Origin: Rhizophagus clarus
Lineage: Eukaryota; Glomeromycota; Glomeromycetes; Glomerales; Glomeraceae
Assembly (NCBI GenBank): GCA_015698045.1
Contig: BLAL01000165.1
Location: forward strand, 496,001-560,000
DNA: 64,000 nucleotides
Direction: 5' to 3'
Below are positions 49,620 to 60,388 of this stretch, in pieces; position 1 is the first letter of the stretch, and each line of letters opens with the position of its first letter. The notes beneath the pieces were generated by a model. It was not told where the DNA came from, made no database searches, and was given only the letters and a program-made list of their open reading frames with translations. Position numbers and translations under genes: made by a program.

Positions 49620-49820
49620 TAATTGATGACAGTTATGCAAGAACATAAAGCAGGAGGTGGAGATAATTGTAGAATTGAAAAGCAACAATTCAAGGATATT
49701 TCACCTGTAGTTTCGCTAAATTTTTAGGCAGACCGGCAACCGTTATTGGACATATAGTCCATTACCTGTCTATTGATAAAATTTTCGGAGGTTCGATTTC
49801 ATATTATGTACAGTACGTAA
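49620..49820 (+). pseudogene. Possible transposase helix-turn-helix remnant
   Basis: The plus frame IEKQQFKDISPVVSLNF shifts to AKFLGRPATVIGHIVHYLS, similar in layout to the N-terminal HTH of Tc1/mariner transposases (…A-K-x-L-G-R-P-x-x-T-V). Very short and shifted, so only tentative. Confidence 0.25.
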
Positions 49821-50077
49821 ACCGTCAATTTCAAGTATATAGACGTTCGAGTTGTTGAAAAATTATATTTAATATCAATATAACATTATAACTGATATAT
49901 AATAATAATATTATTATATTATTTACTTAGTTCAAACTTAAGAATTATAATATATTGTTTATTTGGAGGTTTAAACACTTTATATCAAATCTAGGACCTT
50001 AAATACTTATTTTTTATGATCTAATAATCACTTGGACTATTTAAACTTTTAATTTATATATGTTTTTAATTTATTTA

Positions 50078-50425
50078 CAGCTTTGGACAAAACCGGAATT
50101 ATAAAATTGCTCATTGCGCAGTAATCAATAATACAAAGTATAATAAAATTTATATATGCTGAAAATCAGCCGATTTTATTTATTTTTTAGTATGAAATCC
50201 GATCACCATTACTTTCTATAATAAGCTCACACTGGCGTTTCATTGAATTTACTAACCAAATTAGAATAGATTCATTTCACTCTTTGACCATAAACTGGCG
50301 CAAATCTCCAAGATTTCTTGGCATTTTTCGTTCTACATTATTTTTAACAATATCCCAAAGAATCTCTATTGGGAATGTTAGAAGGCCAGTCAATAAGGAT
50401 AGTGAGATCGGTTTTGCTTATTAAT
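50078..50425 (-). pseudogene. Tc1-like transposase 3' end with terminal repeat
   Basis: On the minus strand the codons read LIDWPSNIP, then (frameshift) EILWDIVKNNVERKMPRNLG and DLRQFMVKE, ending ESNGDRISY, stop. This corresponds to the DWP-x-x-(S)-P-(D)…IE-x-L-W region and C-terminus of Tc1/mariner DDE transposases. The left border TACAGCTTTGGACAAAAC at 50076 looks like a Tc1-type terminal inverted repeat. The 5' two thirds and the other TIR are missing. Confidence 0.65.
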
Positions 50426-50429
50426 TTCG

Positions 50430-51750
50430 ATAGAATAAATTTACTTATAATTAATTCACTGGATATTTTTTTTTTTTTTCCTCCAATTCACCAACGATAA
50501 ATTTTTTTTTTCGTTTTTTTTTTATTTTCATAACTAATATTTTTTAATTTAATTATAAAAAGTGGTTTAAACCTAATTTTTTAATACTATGATATTTTCT
50601 TTATTTTTTATGGTTAAATGCCTTTCGGCAAGTTCTTTATTTATTTATACTGTTATAAAATAAAACTTTGAGATTTTTTTTCTTACTTTTTGTAGATCTC
50701 CAGTCCGATCAAATTTTTTAATTCAGGCCCAGACCGGTCCCAAAATATTCTTTGAATGTAGCGAATCTGTAAATATTGATATAATTAAAAATTATAAATC
50801 TAATATGTAGTAGTGCTTGTTTTACGTGATAATATATAAAGGTTCAATCTTTCCATTAGTATAATGCACAAGATTGTTTTTAGAATATAAATATTATATT
50901 ATCACTTACTTGATTTGATGGAAACTTCCATTTTCTGCGCAACGCACGCCTAGTTAATACTAATAAAAGTATAGTTTATTATTAATGGTCTGTTTAGAAT
51001 TTTCGATTAAGGCAGTATTGTCCTGCAAAAATGATAATTATAAATTAAAATTTACAATTTTGATCAGGGATAGTCACTGGACTAAGTGATGCTTAGTATA
51101 GATAAGATAGGAACATTTCGTCATATACTCATGTAATTATTTCGTGTGTTATATTATAAATAAAATAATTATATATCAATCAATGGGTATTTAATGATAA
51201 GTGGGAAATGGTAGATTAATCGGCTACTATCTTTGGCTATGATATTTTTATCATCATATTAGTGGCATAAGATTTTCCCATCATTTCAAAGCCTGATAAC
51301 GTAATGACGTGCGATATGCACTATGGCGCAGCTCGTCCTGATACTTCAAAAATGTCCAGAAATCACGTGGCTAAATTTTCACACCTCTCCACTTTTACGT
51401 TTTTATTAAGTATTCTGGGGGATGAATTGCTAAAATTTTATATGTCATAACATTATATGTCACACGGCAAAGCCACTCAATTTCCTTTTGTCGGGCCTGA
51501 TATTTCATTATTTTTCAAGACGAACAACTCATCAGTTGCTTGGAGACCATCTCATCTTTTCAAAACTTGCTACTGACAACGTAGCAACGTGTTATGAATT
51601 AATTCGTATCCTACGCATCAAAAACCTTTTAGATAAGAGAATTCTTTTTGATGAGTAACTGAATCTACGCATCCAGATTTACAATTTCTCTAAACATTAA
51701 GCCTCTATATCGATTTTTATATGTATAAAGACATTAACTTCACACTCTTT
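50430..51750. other. AT-rich intergenic DNA and upstream region of the secreted-protein gene
   Basis: No complete gene. A minus-strand stretch at 50700-50760 (SKNILGPVWA, stop, IKKFDRTGDL) may be transposon debris. TATGTATAAAG at about 51719-51729 is a plausible TATA box about 90 bp before the ATG at 51815. The motif CTACGCATCCAGATT near 51665 resembles the TGGACGCATGG core of the insert-B micro-exons. Confidence 0.45.
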
Positions 51751-51814
51751 GAAAAATAAAAAAAAAATTTTCTTTACAGAAAAAAAAAAAAATAAAAATC
51801 AACAGAAAATCAAA

Positions 51815-52120
51815 ATGAAATTTAACTCACTTTTGCTCATTTTAACCACCCTTACTGCCGTTGCTTTAAGTCAACAACTACCATACCTTATTCAATCAGT
51901 CTTTACTGGGGGCTTTTTGATCGAAAATACGGAAGAACCTAGTATAAATTTAGGACGATCAGGTGTACACGGCAGTGATTGGGTAGTAACTAAACGTCCT
52001 AATGGAAATTATTTGATCCTCGATAAAAGTAGGGAGTTAGCCGTCCAATTCGTGGGTGTTGAAAGACAAATCACTCTTAAACCAAAGGATGGTAGTATTG
52101 CTCAAGAATCATTAATGTAA
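51815..52120 (+). CDS. Small secreted protein, 101 residues
   Basis: I start at ATG 51815 rather than the upstream in-frame start at 51749, because only the shorter form begins with a classical signal peptide (MKFNSLLLILTTLTAVALSQ, cleavage likely after ALS). The mature part of about 82 residues has YLIQSVFTGGFLIENTEE, WVVTKRPNGNYLILDKSREL and VGVERQITLKPKDGS. The alternating strands and the G-G-F-L / N-G-N-Y-L-I spacing resemble part of a beta-trefoil (ricin/RICIN-like), but only about two strands' worth of one lobe, so that is a guess. No cysteines remain after cleavage. The stop overlaps a perfect GTAAGT donor (52117), so a further exon is possible. AATAAA follows about 55 bp downstream. 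Confidence 0.7.
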   Translation: MKFNSLLLILTTLTAVALSQQLPYLIQSVFTGGFLIENTEEPSINLGRSGVHGSDWVVTKRPNGNYLILDKSRELAVQFVGVERQITLKPKDGSIAQESLM

Positions 52121-52169
52121 GTTGTAGAGTACACAACGTGGATATAAATGTATATAACGTTTAATTGTA

Positions 52170-52670
52170 CATCAGAATAAAAATAAAAGATGCTTTTATG
52201 CCAAATTTTTCTTAGTATTTTCCAAAATTTGTCGCATGGTTTTTTTAATCTACACTAACGTGTCTTAAGTTAATAAAAGTTGTTTATAATCATGCAATTC
52301 GAATTAGATTTGTTGAGACAAGAATAAAAATAAGAATTGTTTCTTCATTTTCATTACCACTATTTGGTGCATGTGATGATAATATCATTAAGCGAGTAAC
52401 ATGAGTGATGAGTATACCACTTCTTTTCGTTTTACCTTCTTTACGTATAAAGTCAGTTCCGAATTTTTTATTATTTAAGAATTTTATCATGAAACTTCAC
52501 AATGTTTTATGAAATGTTGAAATAGCTTAGTCTCGTTATTTTACTAAAATATGTAAATATGCCTACTTTTAAATATTCGCCGACAGATTTAGAGTCTGTT
52601 TTTGACCAGTTTCCACTTTATCCTTTCAAAATTGTTCAGTTTTTATTTTATTTTATTTTATTTTTTATAA
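52170..52670. other. 3' flank of secreted-protein gene, AT-rich
   Basis: AATAAAAATAAAAG near 52176 may be the polyadenylation signal. A 66-codon minus-strand frame at 52290-52490 has no features I can support. Confidence 0.45.
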
Positions 52671-52674
52671 TATA

Positions 52675-53163
52675 CAGTCAACCCTCCATAATTGCACAAC
52701 CCCTTGGGGCCAAGCTAAAGCATGCAATTAGAGAGGGTGTGCAATTATAGAATTACTAATTTACTATATAATGCAGGCCACATTATCCTTATTACCATGT
52801 ATAATCCCTGGTCTTTAGTAGAAAATGTCGGAACTCTAAAGCATTATGCTGCCAATTAATATAAAAAAGCGTCAGAACTCCAAGCATTACTTTGCCAGTT
52901 AGTAGAAAAATACCAGAATTCTAAGACTTTACGCTACCAATCAGTAGAAAAGCACCGGAATTCCAAGGCAATTAGTAAAAAAATACCATGCAAGTCACGC
53001 GTGTGCAATTATGGAGGATATATCAATAAAATCGTTCTGGAAAACCATTGCACGTGTAGAATATACAATTAGCATTAAGTCCCAGATTGGGACCAAGCAA
53101 AAGGGTGCAATTATAGCTAGAGGGTGTGCAATTATGGAGAGTGCAATTATGGAGGGTTGACTG
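52675..53163. mobile_element. pogo-type MITE, 489 bp, with internal tandem repeats
   Basis: Perfect inverted ends CAGTCAACCCTCCATAATTG… (left) and their complement (right), inserted at TATA, giving a TA or TATA duplication. GTGCAATTATGGAG motifs recur near both ends. The middle (about 52810-52985) has four diverged copies of a unit of about 50 bp (GTAGAAAAATACCGGAATTC…). No coding frame. The CAGT-type TIR with TA duplication is typical of pogo/Tigger-derived MITEs. Confidence 0.85.
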
Positions 53164-53609
53164 TATATTAAATTGAAGGATAATTCCGACTTTAAAATCC
53201 CTAATTTTGAAAAAAATTTAGTTTATTTGCAATTTTATATAAATAAGTTCTTTAATTCCATAAAATCACAGTGAAAGGTTAAGGTCGGATTCATGTAAAT
53301 TAATTTTATTATATCAACCGATGATTCTTTAACGGGTAATTTAAATAAGGGTTTAAATATTATACGCCCCGCTACGAACGCACCTTAATCACGTGATTTT
53401 AATTAATTTTGATTGGCTAAATAAATCAAAATTACGCATCCTTATCAATTTTTTTTTTTTAAAAGTCATTTACTTTATAAACTATTGAAATGTTAATTTT
53501 TTTTTTAATTAACATGATTATAAAAAGATTTATTAACACTAATTACAAAGAAATTTACTTCTCAAATTCACAATTATAGAAACAAATATCACATCACAAA
53601 GATGATAAC

Positions 53610-53692
53610 TTACAAATCGAAATATTACCGTAAAAACAAAACACCAACAAATCGAAATATCAGCGTAAAAACAAAACACCAAAAAATCAAAC
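53610..53692. repeat. Two-copy 37-bp tandem repeat
   Basis: AAATCGAAATATTACCGTAA / AAATCGAAATATCAGCGTAA, each followed by AACAAAACACCAA. Lies inside element C. Confidence 0.7.
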
Positions 53693-53799
53693 ATCATAGT
53701 AATAAGAAATAAATACAAATCAAGAAGCACTATTGCAAAGGTAAGATGACAAATGAAAGATCACGCGGTATCACCGCAAATAAGGTATCATTATAGTTG

Positions 53800-54494
53800 T
53801 GACCAAACTCACTAATTCGCCTCCCATTTTGGTAGTTTTGTCAATTTCAACGCGATCATATCTAAAAAAAGCTAGCATTATTACAACTCCTATCACCTCA
53901 TATTTGCGCTGGTAGTATGTCTAAACCTAGAAAAAGAAATGTCCTTAATTAAGAAAATAGACTCACCCCCTTTCTTATTACCTTGTGTTCATCAGTGTTT
54001 ATACAAAATGAGAAAAAGAAACGTTTGTCAGAAATGTTCCTTAATTAAAAACGATTTTTTACTCTTTCCATTTACCTCATGTTCACGTTTAAGAGAGCAG
54101 TATTCCTACAATAAGAGAAAGAAATGTTTCATTAGAATGTATACTGGTATTACTACAAAACAAAGAAAAGAAACAGAAGGTTACTTAAAAAATTCTGATT
54201 TATATTCTTATTACATAAGAATATGATGTTTCTTATTTACCTCATGTTCATGTTTGTGAAAGCCAGTATTTATTATTTCGTGTTCAAGATCCCTGGTATC
54301 TCTACAAAAGAGAAAAGAGAAACATTTCGTCAGAAATGTTTCTTGCTCAAAAAACTCTCCGCTCGGTTCTAAGTCTAACGGTGTTCCTATAAAAAGAGAG
54401 AAAAAAGAACGTTTCATTAGAACATGAAACGTTCCTAGCCAAAAAAAAAAAAACTTTCCCCTATTAATTACCTTGCAATCGAGTCTAACATCGT
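53800..54494 (-). CDS. Array of duplicated micro-exon units in element C (gene model uncertain)
   Basis: Candidate exons with good borders on the minus strand: 54494-54472 (23 nt), 54301-54241 (61 nt, ends …HKHEHE), 54105-54076 (30 nt, EYCSLKREHE), 53926-53897 (30 nt) and one from about 53862 (YDRVEIDKTTKMGGE). The exon ends CATGAG/GTAAAT, CATGAG/GTAAAT, CACAAG/GTAATA and TATGAG/GTGATA are homologous, as are the introns (TTAATTAAGGAACATTTC…TTTTCTC…AG), so the units arose by tandem duplication. One copy (54011-53982) has lost its AG. I cannot join them all in one frame. The family is unknown. Confidence 0.35.
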
Positions 54495-54864
54495 CTTTAT
54501 AAAAAGAAAAAAGCGTCACAGTCAACTAAAAAAAACTTTCCAGCTCGTGTCTAGGAAAGTTTGCGTTCAAGGAAAAATATTTTTTTTTCTGATCACCCTA
54601 CATAAAAAAAAATGTGATCAATCGGAAATTATCACGTGATAGGGTGCGTTGCAACGCTCCCGCGTAAAATGATTTTTAGTGCACATGAATTTATAATTAT
54701 ACTTGTAAAAAAATGATATTGATTCGTATGGCATAATTTTATAGCCATAAATAAACAAAATTTATATTTATGTATAATAATATCCATAACAATATATTTA
54801 CAAAATATTTATCAGTAAGTTATGATAAAATGTTATTATTCAGAAATAGTTTCAGTGAAAGAAT

Positions 54865-55700
54865 GTTCTTGTTTACTTTCAGTAGGGGAGATTCTACTAT
54901 TTTCAGGATCATTCATTTCTTGGGTTTCTTCTTGTACTTTGATCCTAAATTAAAGAAAATTCCTTCCTTTCTCTCATAAACACAATAATATTACAAAGTC
55001 CTCCGACTGCAATTGCTTAAAGTAAAGAAATTTCAGTTATATCAGATAACCATATTAATAAATAATTTTGTTTATAACTTACCTAGGATATAAATATATG
55101 CTATATAAAATGATACCGTAATTCTTCGTAAAACGAAACATAAAATTATGAATGCCTAATAAACATTATAAAATTATTAATTCATAAAATATTTCGATCA
55201 TTAAAAATTTTCTCTGATTAAGAAGCTTACTCATTGACAACAAAATACTAAAACGTGAGAAATTAGCTTCTCGATTTATGTATATTAGACTCAATATATT
55301 TGCATTCAACTATGTAACTATATAAATTCTTATTAAACAATACATAGTAACGAGAAAAAAAATTGAACTTATTACCAAATCGAACTTTATAAAAAGCATT
55401 TCCTTACCAAAAAATATATTGTATTGATCTTCGAATTCGAACATAACACTAACAACCCTTACCATGAGCCAAAGTTCTATTTCATAATTATCTTTTAAGA
55501 TTTTCCATAGTTCTAATGTGATTGTTGCACCAAGAAGTAAATTCATAATCAAAATAATTCCAACAATGTAAAACATGATACTAAGACATTTTATGGTATT
55601 CACTATATAATTGTCTAATTAAAAATAATTATTTATATTTGGGAGACAAAAAAAAATGACGATATATAGTTACCTGAACAATCTCCCCAATATCTAAATT
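54865..55700 (-). pseudogene. 3' part of a membrane-protein gene (ion-channel-like)
   Basis: Read from 55694: a short exon (YWGDCS) with a GTAAC donor, then 55612 to about 55370 (NTIKCLSIMFYIVGIILIMN, LLLGATITLELWKILKD, then FEFEDQYNIFFGKEM), an exon ending near 55084 (YIAYIYILG), one from 55017 (AIAVGGLCNIIVFMRERKEF) and an acidic tail ending TISE, stop near 54865. The last step needs a frame change. A hydrophobic helix followed by E-W…FF resembles the final segment of TRP-like channel proteins common in these fungi. The 5' part is missing beyond 55700, where the B-family end lies. Probably a truncated gene. Confidence 0.35.
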
Positions 55701-55959
55701 CACGTTATAATAATTAAAAATAAGTTTATAGATTCGCTTTTTATTTATGAACACAAATTTATTTTGCTAATATTTTTCTTTTTCACTTGGACTTCAAATT
55801 GATTGTTTAATTTTGAATGATTTTACATTAGATAATTAAATTTACAATATATATATATAATTGTATTTTACGATTAAATTTTACAATGTATTTTACAATA
55901 AATTTGTTACAATTTATGTTAAATATATATGTCAGTAAATGAATATTATGAAAAATTTA

Positions 55960-56070
55960 TATATTAACTATTGTACGATGTCCTACAAGAACAATAACGA
56001 GTATCTTATTATAATGTATTGTGACATTGATTTTACAACGCATTTAAAAAATTTTAGGTTGTTAGCGAAG
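55960..56070 (-). mobile_element. Second copy of the insert-B terminus
   Basis: On the minus strand from 56070: CTTCGCTAACAACCTAAAAT, then TTTTTAAATGCGTTGTAAAA…TGTCACAATACATT…GATACTCGTTATTG, which aligns over more than 100 bp with the left end of insert B (15789-15905). Weaker similarity (TTAATCGTAAAAT) continues to about 55850. I could not find the opposite TIR, so this is a solo end or a decayed MITE. The flanking dinucleotide is TG, not TA. Confidence 0.7.
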
Positions 56071-56438
56071 TGAAATAATGTTAGTAAACGATCTTCTCTA
56101 AATATCCATTCCCAGTATCTAAGAGAAAATTAAGTTAAAGAGACATTAAATTCTCGTACTATATATTTGTTCCAACATTCAAAAGTTAGAATATATAAAA
56201 AGAAGAACGTTAAAGAGTGTTAACAAATGTTCTTAACAAATTCTGTTTACAAATTAAAATCATCATCTATGTACAAAAAAGAAAATTACTAATGTTCTTA
56301 TATATCAAAATATAAGAAACTCCTTCCTTTATTATCGTTCCTGAACCCTAAAATCAAAGAAAGATCAACTATAAAAAAACATTAAAAAACGAAATAACAA
56401 TTTTGAAGTTTACCTTTAAGATGAGCGTTCTGGACCAA

Positions 56439-59400
56439 CTATAAGTTATTAAGAATATCTTTTAACTCAAGCAAATTTTTCAATTCTTTTTTTGAAAAGT
56501 ACTTGTCTTTAAAAGCTTCCGGAATACTCGGATAAAATTTGTGATAATCTGGTAACAAATAACTCATATTAGGAATGTAAGATATTTTATCTCTATTAAA
56601 CCCGAGTCGAATATAATCTATTTTCTATATAATTAAAGTACGAATAATGGAGTTATTCAGATTAAATTCCTACCAGAATAAATCATAATAAATGAATAGA
56701 AAATATACCATATCAATAGAACCTTTTACTTCAATTGTAAGTTGAGGATTCATTGAGAATATTGAAAGCCTATATTCAATCCAACCCAATCCTTCAATTT
56801 TTGATATATCTTCATGATCTAATATATGTACTTTATTAAAACCCTATAATTAAATTTATATGTCAATTTAAAGTAAAATCATTTTAAAATAGAATAAAAT
56901 AAAAGGTTAATGACCAGTAGAAAACTTACATCTCTAAATTCTATAGAATAATCTTCAGATAATATCTTTTCAATATTTATTTTACAAATAATATATATAA
57001 AATCCTCATTTCCTAGTGTAGGCAAATTCAAACAAAATTCATTACATTTTAAATGTAATACTTGTCCGGATAAACTAAATAATAATCAATTCAATACACT
57101 TGATAATATTCAACTCATAAATAATACTATAAACAATCCTTACCTATTTGAATCACTTTCTTGAAATTGACATAGTTCACTATTCAAATTTATTAAGTTT
57201 GAAATAAAATAAATCCGTGTTTCTAAAAAAAAGTATGTTAATATAAATTTCTTAGTTTTTAATATGAAAGAATAATAATACAAACATCTCTTACTTATAT
57301 ATATGTATTTATTAAATTCATTAATAATTCCAAGTTTACTAAAATCGTCATCATTTATTTCACAAACATATAACCAAAAATCCGAATATTCTTGTAATAA
57401 ATAAATATATGAAATATATTCGTAATTAAATATAATTGAATCATATAATATATCTAAATCTAACTTTGCTTCATAGTATTTCTTTAATTCAATAAATATT
57501 TTACATCTAAACAAAAGTAATAATTTATGATTTTCAATTTTATATATTTGATTGATTTTTGTCAATGTATTATTCAAATCTGTGGCCTTATTTTTATTTA
57601 GTAAATATTCTAAATGAAATAATTGAATTTTTGCTAAAATATCATCAGAATTTGATAATAATTCTGTGAACTTTTCAAATGTTATTATAGCATTGTTAAT
57701 ATTTTTTATCGTATAATATGTTAAGCTTTTTAGATAATACGCTAAACTATTTAATGGATCCAATCGCATAACTTTATCAAGATCTGTTAAAGCTTTGTCA
57801 TATTCTTGAAGAATATAATACGCAATAGCTCTCTTATTCAAATTATGAATATTTTCTGGATCTATAATATTTGCTTTTGTAAAATATGATATAGCTTCAC
57901 TATATTTTGTTATCTTACATAAAATCTCTCCATAATAACATAAAATCAATGAATCCTCCTTATTAATATTCAACAGTTGATCTAGTATTCTTAAGGCATC
58001 TGAAATTTGTTCAATCTTTTCATAACAATATGCACTGGTCTTAAGACATAAATAACTATTTGGATTATTTACTAATGCAATATTATAATTATATAAAGCG
58101 GTATAATGATTTGAATAAAGATAATTATTTCCACGTATTATATATAAATTATTTATTTTGGCCTTATAATTTAATGATTTATTTATATTATATATTGCTT
58201 CAGGATAATTACTTTGCCAAAAAAATATTTCTCCGTGAAGAAAATAAGCGATTGGTTCTTTTTGCTTTAAATTAATGGCTTCTTTTAAATACAAATGCGC
58301 TTGTTCATAATTGTTAAGACACCTATAAACATAAGCCAAAATACATCTTAATGAATAACTTTTAGGAAAAAAATTTAAAATTTCTTTACAAAAATATTCA
58401 GCTTTTTCATAATTTTTTCTATCTAATTCTTTCAAAACATTTTGATATATTGGATGTTGTTTTTTTGAATTTCTAATTTGAAAGACTGATTGTAGTGATA
58501 CACGTGAATTTGATTTAATTGAATCCAAAGTTTTCTTCTTTTTAGTTAAAATAAGATCATCTTCTGAACTATCAGTATCTGAATCATTACAATCAATTCG
58601 ACCTGAATTTTCTAATTGTAAAATATGCCCAGACTCCGAAAATTTTGAATATAAATTTTTATAAATAAAATTTTGTGATAAATATCTGATATCATTTTCT
58701 TCAATTTTTTCTCGACATTCAGGACATATTTTTTGTTTTAACTTTTTCAGATTATATAATGATAATGTATGTTGACACTTTAAAATACATAATTGATCTG
58801 TCGGTTCACTACTAATTGGACAAGTCATTTCATCTGCTATAATATCTAAGATGTTACTAGAACTTTGATTTGAAATTTTTTCTTTTCCTTTTCTTTTCAT
58901 TTCCTTATCAACGTCATCGTTTAAAATTTTTAAATCTTCAAAATATTTTTCTTTAACGAAGATCAATAGATTTTGGAATTTTTTTGAAATATACGTTGGC
59001 TTATTTTCATTTAATTTTTGTATATATTGATTAAAATCAATTTCAATCATTGAAAACATTTGATTATCATAATCGTATAAATATAATAATATTTCAACTG
59101 CTTTAAATTGAATAAAACTACTTGGAGCTTTATTAAGTGATTCAATCGCCAAATAGTAACAAAGACCATATGTAGCTATTCGAGTAGATTTTTGGATAAG
59201 GTTTTGTGCAAGATCCAATATTCCAAACCATAAGGTATGTGGTAACGCAAGTGGTTCATTTCCTGCGAGATCACTTAAAAAACTTCCTGTATTTTTTAAT
59301 GTCTTGGCAACTTTATTTGATACTTCTTCGAATTTTGTCTGAGAATCTAAAATAGATTTATTGGTAACATTAATCAATTCCCTTTCTAAAAAACCCCATA

Positions 59401-60388
59401 TATATTCTATCAATACCAATTCTCCAAATTTTTTACTAATAATCTTTTCAGAACTTTCAACCCAGATGAAAAGATTATGTTGAATTATCAACATAATTCT
59501 CCAATCCACATAATAGGATGCTACAGGATATTTAAAACTTAAACTTTGACGTACTTGATTAAGAATAGATAAGATAGAACAATCGTTTGGAAGACTAACC
59601 CCTGTCATTGTTAAAATTCCTGGTGTAATATTTAATGCAACCTTAAGAAAATCTTTAGTTCTTCGTATAATTTCTTGAAACCAAGTCTCGTCATCACGCA
59701 AACTATGTAATGTGTCCCGTAAGTGAATTAATAAGAAGTCAATATTATAATTTCGTTTTTTAATAATGTTTTCATCTTCTTTGCTAATTTGGAGTTGATT
59801 AAATTGATTAAAATCGGATACATATTTATTATCAAATCCTTCTTGTATGACCTGAGTTGTTTTTCTATGAATTTCAGCAAATTTTGGTAAAGAATTATAT
59901 ATTCTATCACGAAGATTTTTACTTAAACGCATTTTTGTAAAACAAATTTGTTCCAAAACTGCAACCCATGTACGTAAATGTAACTCTAGTCTAGCTACAC
60001 TTTGCTCATCATAATAATCAAATGATTCTGGATCCGCTAAAGCAATTAATGAATCTCGAAGGATTTTTGGAGTAAATCTATTAAGTGGATTTTCGAAAAG
60101 TAATTTAAGTGCATATAAATGTTTCGATTTAGTTAGATTTTTTAAAAGTTCTTCTGCTTTTTCATCTGGCGTAATAAATTCATCTTCTTCTAATTTGAGA
60201 AGGATATGATTGTTGAATATGTTTGAGTGCAAAGTCGTTTTATATGAATTAGAATTACTAATTTCAGGAGTAATATAGCCAGAAGAACTTCCGCTCTTTA
60301 TATTGTACAAAATAGGATGTAAAGTTATTTTTTAATTGATTAAATAATGTTTAAAATAATAATTAACCTGACTTGAACTTACATCCAT
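56439..60388 (-). CDS. U-box/RING-like and TPR repeat protein, six exons, about 1183 residues
   Basis: Exons: 60388-60383, 60295-57295, 57222-57144, 57074-56930, 56843-56709 and 56624-56439; the sum is divisible by three and all phases agree. Exon 1 is just ATG GAT before a perfect GTAAGT; the alternative donor at 60367 would add five codons. Residues 1-480 form a helical region without known domain (FENPLNRFTPKILRDSLIA, CFTKMRLSKNLRDRIYNSL). Residues 490-560 are U-box/RING-like (MTCPISSEPTDQLCILKCQH, QKICPECREKI), with an incomplete metal-ligand set. An acidic Ser linker follows, then 7-8 TPRs at 620-885 (YEQAHLYLKEAINL, YSEAISYFTKANIIDPEN, YDKALTDLDKVMRLDPLNSL). A ubiquitin ligase adaptor role is inferred. 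The C-terminal exons end LELKDILNNL. Confidence 0.88.
57223..57294 (-). other. 72-nt intron without in-frame stop in the U-box/TPR gene
   Basis: GTAAGA…TTTTTTTTAG, length a multiple of three and stop-free, so it looks like coding sequence in a simple ORF scan. The pseudogene copy has a longer, non-homologous intron at exactly this point (from GTAAGG at 48952 to TTTTTAG at 49050), which supports splicing. Confidence 0.8.

Larger units (their letters stand above)
53361..54669. mobile_element. Element C: 1.3-kb element with inverted ends and micro-exon array
   Basis: Left end TATACGCCCCGCTACGAACG then CACC…AATCACGTGAT; the complement of the right end is TTTTACGCGGGAGCGTTGCA then ACGCACCCTATCACGTGAT. 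The outer 8 and inner 25 bases match well, the middle poorly. No clear target duplication. The interior contains tandem units on the minus strand, each with a polypyrimidine-AG acceptor, a short exon and a GTAA donor. No transposase. Confidence 0.55.

Noticed and set aside
53373..54660. CACGTG near both ends of element C as E-box promoter sites
   Set aside because: Both lie in the matching inverted termini, so transposon ends explain them better.
58060..58275. Plus-strand 71-codon frame within the TPR gene
   Set aside because: Antisense to TPR coding sequence.
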